Shown: in pieces, positions 6,021 through 8,867 of the stretch
How positions within the stretch are numbered: the first letter of the stretch is position 1
Layout of the letters: every line of letters starts with the position of its first letter
From: an uncultured Flavobacteriales bacterium
GTDB lineage: Bacteria; Bacteroidota; Bacteroidia; Flavobacteriales; UBA7430
Assembly: GCA_913041775.1 (NCBI GenBank)
Contig: CAJWJW010000050.1
Location: 1 to 8,867 of the forward strand
Length of the DNA stretch: 8,867 nt
Direction of reading: 5' to 3'
Program-made: the position numbers and the translations under genes
The notes under the pieces: model-generated
What the model was told of the DNA's origin: nothing
The model's database searches: none
What the model saw: the letters and a program-made list of their open reading frames with translations, nothing else

Positions 6021-7016
6021 TTAATCTTTTATAAATGGGTATTCCTCTGCGTAAACGTTCTTATATAGAGAATCATTCGATGGGAATGGAGACTCTTCGG
6101 CAAAATCTACAGCTTCTTGTACTGTAGCTTTAACATTAGCTTGAATTGCTGTGATGTCTTCTTCTGAAGCCCATTTATTTTTCTTGATTAATTCAAGAAC
6201 TTTAGTAATAGGATCAATTTTTTGGTATTCTGCAACCTCATCTTTAGTCCGGTACTTTTGAGCATCAGACATAGAATGTCCTTTAAAACGGTATGTTTTA
6301 ATTTCTAAGAAAGTAGGTCCATCACCCGTACGAGCTCTGTCTACTGCTTCTTTAATTGCTTCTGCTACAGCAACAGGATCCATTCCATCTACAGGACCAC
6401 AAGGCATTTCGTAAGCTAAACCTAATTTCCAAATATCAGAATGGTTAGCTGTACGCTCTACTGAAGTTCCCATAGCGTATCCATTGTTTTCACAAATAAA
6501 GACAACAGGTATTTTCCATAGCATAGCCATATTAAAGGTTTCATGAATTGCTCCTTGACGTACAGCACCATCGCCCATATAACATAAAGTTACGGCATCA
6601 GAATCGTTGTACTTATCGGCAAAAGCAATACCAGCACCCAAAGGAACTTGACCACCTACAATTCCATGTCCACCAAAGAAATTATATTCCTTAGAAAACA
6701 TATGCATTGAACCACCTTTACCACCAGAACAACCAGTAGCTTTCCCATAGAGTTCGGCCATAATATTATTAGGACTAACTCCCATAGCAATAGGCTGAAC
6801 ATGGTCTCTATAAGCGGTAATCATTTTATCTTTTGAAGGATCAATTGCTAATATAGAACCAGCAAGTACAGCTTCTTGACCATTGTAAAGGTGCAAGAAT
6901 CCACGAATTTTCTGCTGTATATAAAGTGCGCTTGTTTTATCTTCGAACTTTCTCCAAAGTAGCATATCTGCATACCACTTTAAATACGTTTCTTTCGTAA
7001 ACTTCAACTTTACCAT
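6021..7016 (-). CDS. pdhA: Pyruvate dehydrogenase E1 component, alpha subunit
   Basis: Thiamine-diphosphate-binding alpha subunit of the heterotetrameric (alpha2beta2) E1, which decarboxylates pyruvate and reductively acetylates the E2 lipoyl group. At 331 residues it is the usual length. The ThDP motif is intact: GDG (148-150) with NN (177-178), spanning GDGAVRQGAIHE through CENNGYAMG. Also seen are the GGKGGSMHMFSKEYNFFGGHGIVGG region (98-122) and the loop HSMSD (247-251) followed by YRTKDE, which corresponds to the phosphorylation loop of mitochondrial E1 alpha and resembles the mitochondrial type. No gene for E1 beta lies beside it; E2 follows after two bases, so beta must be encoded elsewhere. 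It starts at ATG 7016 after an A-rich leader (AAGAA) and has its own predicted promoter in the short gap after cdd. Confidence 0.96.
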   Translation of the reverse strand: MVKLKFTKETYLKWYADMLLWRKFEDKTSALYIQQKIRGFLHLYNGQEAVLAGSILAIDPSKDKMITAYRDHVQPIAMGVSPNNIMAELYGKATGCSGGKGGSMHMFSKEYNFFGGHGIVGGQVPLGAGIAFADKYNDSDAVTLCYMGDGAVRQGAIHETFNMAMLWKIPVVFICENNGYAMGTSVERTANHSDIWKLGLAYEMPCGPVDGMDPVAVAEAIKEAVDRARTGDGPTFLEIKTYRFKGHSMSDAQKYRTKDEVAEYQKIDPITKVLELIKKNKWASEEDITAIQANVKATVQEAVDFAEESPFPSNDSLYKNVYAEEYPFIKD

Positions 7017-7035
7017 TTCTTATAATTTTCGGTAG

Positions 7036-7066
7036 CAAATGTACTAATTTTTGGCTATTTAACTAA
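7036..7066 (-). promoter_or_regulatory. Predicted promoter of the pdhA-pdhC operon
   Basis: TACATTTG (7043-7036 on the - strand) matches TAnnTTTG exactly, lying in the 42-base gap between cdd and pdhA. At the -33 position, 20 bases upstream, there is TTA (7066-7064), one base off TTG, which touches the last codons of cdd. Transcription would start near 7030, leaving a leader of about 13 nt. It would let the dehydrogenase genes be expressed independently of cdd. Confidence 0.5.
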
Positions 7067-7550
7067 CATTCTGCAATTCATCACAATTAAATGGAATAGG
7101 AAGTAAATCCTTAATGGAATTAAATTCAACTACCTGTCCATCAGCACCCTTAAGAAGTACTTTAATATCAGCTTTTTGTTTGTGTTCGAACTCTAACATC
7201 GACTGTCTGCATGCACCACAAGGCGCAAGGACTTCGTTAATGTCAAATTGTGATGAACTTGCAGAAATAGCAATTAATTTAATTATTTTTGTAGGATGGT
7301 TAGATCCACAGGTATAAATGGCAACTCTTTCTGCACATAAGCCAGAAGGATAAGCCGCATTTTCTTGATTAGAACCCAATATAATTTCTCCAGAATCTAA
7401 TAAAATAGCTGCACCTACTCTGAAATTTGAATACGGTGAATGAGAACTTTCTTGTGCTTTTACAGACTGCTTTATTAAGTTAGATTGTAGCGTTGAAAGT
7501 TCTTTAGAAGTATATTCGTTATATCGGATTGTGATTTCTTTTTGTTTCAT
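7059..7550 (-). CDS. cdd: Cytidine deaminase (tetrameric type)
   Basis: Zinc hydrolase converting cytidine and deoxycytidine to uridine and deoxyuridine in pyrimidine salvage. Its 163 residues place it in the small homotetrameric class rather than the large E. coli dimeric class. The active site is complete: C72-A-E74 (zinc ligand and proton-shuttling Glu, within YPSGLCAERVA), and C111-x-x-C114 (PCGACRQ), giving the three-Cys zinc site. The nucleoside-binding NQEN (61-64) and the preceding SPYSNFRVGAA (38-48) are typical. The first ~20 residues are a variable extension. ATG 7550 is preceded by no Shine-Dalgarno. It lies 31 bases after the 160-residue unknown gene and 42 before pdhA, same strand, so it may be read from the upstream operon; nothing in its function links it directly to pyruvate dehydrogenase. 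Confidence 0.95.
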   Translation of the reverse strand: MKQKEITIRYNEYTSKELSTLQSNLIKQSVKAQESSHSPYSNFRVGAAILLDSGEIILGSNQENAAYPSGLCAERVAIYTCGSNHPTKIIKLIAISASSSQFDINEVLAPCGACRQSMLEFEHKQKADIKVLLKGADGQVVEFNSIKDLLPIPFNCDELQNVS

Positions 7551-7581
7551 GGAGTAGTTTTAAAACAACAGCGTTGCTCAA

Positions 7582-8064
7582 TTATAAATACCTTTTTTGC
7601 CAGGACTGCTTAAGTGGGATTTCCCAATTAGAATCTAAATCTTGCTTTAAAGCAATAAGATTATTGTACACAAGAGTGTATTCTGTTACCTTGCCTACTT
7701 TTATCAATTCTTTAAATTCATCTACAGAACTTAAAACAACAGAACTATTCGAGCAATGGCCAATGGAAAAACGGTCGAAAAACGACAGTTTAAATTCAGT
7801 ACCAAAAGATTCAAAAAGTGCAGTTAAGGAACTAATAGAACAGCCCGATGCTTCTTGAATATTTTCGTCGACAGCAACAACAACAGAACAGTTATTTTTA
7901 ATCGTAAATGCAGCATGTAAAGGAGTACCGTGTGTACCCCAGGCTGCAACAAAAGAACTCAGTTTAGACTTAATAAAAACTTGTTCCTCTGCAGACAATA
8001 GTCTGTCCGACTGAAACACCCATACCCTACTCAAAGGGCTCATTTCGTTAAATAAAGCATCCAT
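7582..8064 (-). CDS. Conserved Bacteroidota protein of unknown function (often mislabelled 'ABC transporter ATPase')
   Basis: Resembles a family of about 160 residues that I know from flavobacterial genomes under the label 'ABC transporter ATPase'. The label is not supported: there is no Walker A (GxxxxGK[ST]), no ABC signature (LSGGQ) and no Walker B, and the protein is far too short for an ABC domain. Recognisable blocks are SRVWVFQSDR (12-21), a tryptophan/histidine pair (W42, H45) before TPLHAAF (47-53), EASGCSISS (71-79) with C75, the VYNNLI segment (132-137), and a C-terminal NWEIP...SWQKRYL (146-160). No signal peptide or membrane segment, so probably cytoplasmic. The ATG follows the stop of the Fe-S protein gene with no gap (TAAATG), indicating tight co-translation and perhaps joint function. 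Function is unknown. Confidence 0.85.
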   Translation of the reverse strand: MDALFNEMSPLSRVWVFQSDRLLSAEEQVFIKSKLSSFVAAWGTHGTPLHAAFTIKNNCSVVVAVDENIQEASGCSISSLTALFESFGTEFKLSFFDRFSIGHCSNSSVVLSSVDEFKELIKVGKVTEYTLVYNNLIALKQDLDSNWEIPLKQSWQKRYL

Positions 8065-8865
8065 TTATAAGTCTATCGAAGTAGCAATCATTTCAGCAAG
8101 ATCCATTACCTCAACTTCGTCCTCTTTTTCTTTATTCTTCACACCATCCGTCATCATCGTATTACAGAATGGACAACCAGTTGCAATTATATCTGGTTTG
8201 GTTTCTAAAGCCTCTTCAGTACGCTCAATATTTACGTCTTTATTCCCTTTTTCAGGTTCTTTAAACATTTGAGCACCACCAGCACCACAACAGAAACCAC
8301 GAGTTTTACATCTTTTCATTTCGACTAGCTCAGCATCTAAGGTTTGTATTAACGAACGAGGAGCTTCGTAAACATCATTTGCTCTCCCTAAATAACAAGG
8401 ATCGTGGAAAGTAATTTTCTTTCCTTTAAAAGCACCTCCAGAAATAGTTAAACGTTCTTCATCAATAAGAGCTTGTAAAAACTGTGTATGGTGAACAACC
8501 TCAAACTTACCTCCTAACTCAGGATATTCGTTTTTAATGGTATTAAAACAATGCGGACAAGTTGTAACGATACGTTTAACATCGTAAGCGTTCATTACTT
8601 CTATGTTTGCCATAGCTTGCATTTGGAAAAGAAACTCGTTTCCAGCTCTTTTTGCTGGATCTCCACTACAAGATTCTTCAGCACCAAGAACTGCAAATTT
8701 ATAATCTAAGTGATTGAGAATTTTAACAAAAGCTTTAGTGATTTTTTTAGCTCTATCGTCAAAACTTCCTGCACAACCTACCCAAAAAAGTACATCAGGA
8801 GTTTCTCCTTTTGCCATCATTTCTGCCATTGTAGGCACTACTAATTTTGTTGACTTATTTTCCAT
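8065..8865 (-). CDS. CCG-domain (HdrB-like) Fe-S oxidoreductase subunit
   Basis: Soluble protein of 266 residues with two cysteine-rich CCG domains, as in heterodisulfide reductase HdrB, GlpC, GlcF and LutA. The second domain is complete: C157, C192-C193, C231-x-x-C234, spaced as in the CCG consensus that holds an unusual [4Fe-4S] cluster in HdrB. The first has C31, S65-C66 and C103-x-x-C106, so one of the paired cysteines is serine and a normal cluster there is doubtful. There is no ferredoxin-type CxxCxxCxxxC motif, so electrons must come from a partner. The upstream bases on this strand read TAATGG, so a preceding gene could end in a TAA overlapping this ATG; I expect a 4Fe-4S ferredoxin-domain partner there, outside the window. 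Substrate unknown. The frame is complete, with ATG two bases from the window edge. Confidence 0.9.
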   Translation of the reverse strand: MENKSTKLVVPTMAEMMAKGETPDVLFWVGCAGSFDDRAKKITKAFVKILNHLDYKFAVLGAEESCSGDPAKRAGNEFLFQMQAMANIEVMNAYDVKRIVTTCPHCFNTIKNEYPELGGKFEVVHHTQFLQALIDEERLTISGGAFKGKKITFHDPCYLGRANDVYEAPRSLIQTLDAELVEMKRCKTRGFCCGAGGAQMFKEPEKGNKDVNIERTEEALETKPDIIATGCPFCNTMMTDGVKNKEKEDEVEVMDLAEMIATSIDL

Positions 8866-8867
8866 TA

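Noticed and set aside
7564..7578. Small hairpin (AACAAC / GTTGCT around a three-base loop) between the unknown gene and cdd
   Set aside because: Only six pairs including a G-U wobble, followed by just a short T run on the - strand; too weak to call a terminator or attenuator.
7574..7858. 94-codon open frame on the + strand
   Set aside because: It lies wholly opposite the 160-residue unknown gene, which has family-like blocks and proper coupling; this frame is its shadow.
7582..8064. ABC transporter ATPase
   Set aside because: No Walker A, signature or Walker B motif is present and the length is too short for an ABC domain.
1..8867. Defence system, mobile element, CRISPR array or structural RNA
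   Set aside because: All reading frames of note are housekeeping or conserved family genes packed with short gaps; I saw no transposase, integrase, long repeat, spacer array or tRNA-like fold.

Overview
This AT-rich window reads as a core chromosomal segment of a member of the Bacteroidota, most likely family Flavobacteriaceae. Three things point there. The protein sequences look flavobacterial: a dihydropteroate synthase with the YSSRPG variant motif, a class IV aminotransferase beside a GmhB-like phosphatase, and the small protein usually mislabelled 'ABC transporter ATPase' in flavobacteria. Intergenic regions carry TAnnTTTG boxes, the Bacteroidota-type -7 promoter element, some with a TTG about 17-20 nt upstream. 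Shine-Dalgarno sequences are essentially absent. I could not run any search, so genus is not assigned.

Layout. On the + strand, positions 15-1621 hold folP and a CdaA-type diadenylate cyclase gene (dacA), separated by two bases and both with TTG starts. They meet pdxH (- strand) tail to tail, with the two stop codons overlapping. Divergent promoters between pdxH and yqgE (about 2277-2325) drive those two genes apart. yqgE (+) then converges, one base apart, on a - strand run that fills the rest of the window. Read in transcription order, from high to low coordinates, that run is: an HdrB-like CCG-domain Fe-S protein and a 160-residue family of unknown function (directly abutting); cdd; pdhA and pdhC (own promoter before pdhA, hairpin terminator after pdhC); an ElaA-like acetyltransferase; and a GmhB/HisB-type HAD phosphatase translationally coupled to a class IV aminotransferase.

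How the genes fit together. pdhA and pdhC make two parts of the pyruvate dehydrogenase complex (E1 alpha and E2). E1 beta and E3 are not here. folP belongs to folate synthesis, and the class IV aminotransferase could be the aminodeoxychorismate lyase feeding it, though this is not proven. pdxH supplies PLP, which that aminotransferase uses. The diadenylate cyclase makes c-di-AMP. cdd is pyrimidine salvage. The remaining genes have general or unknown roles.

There is no gene-free stretch above 300 bases; the longest gap is about 100 bases (2257-2360). I saw no rRNA, tRNA, CRISPR array, insertion sequence, prophage or defence island, and no clear sign of horizontal transfer. I did not find a new multi-gene system. 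The most interesting item is the uncharacterised 160-residue protein coupled to the HdrB-like protein.
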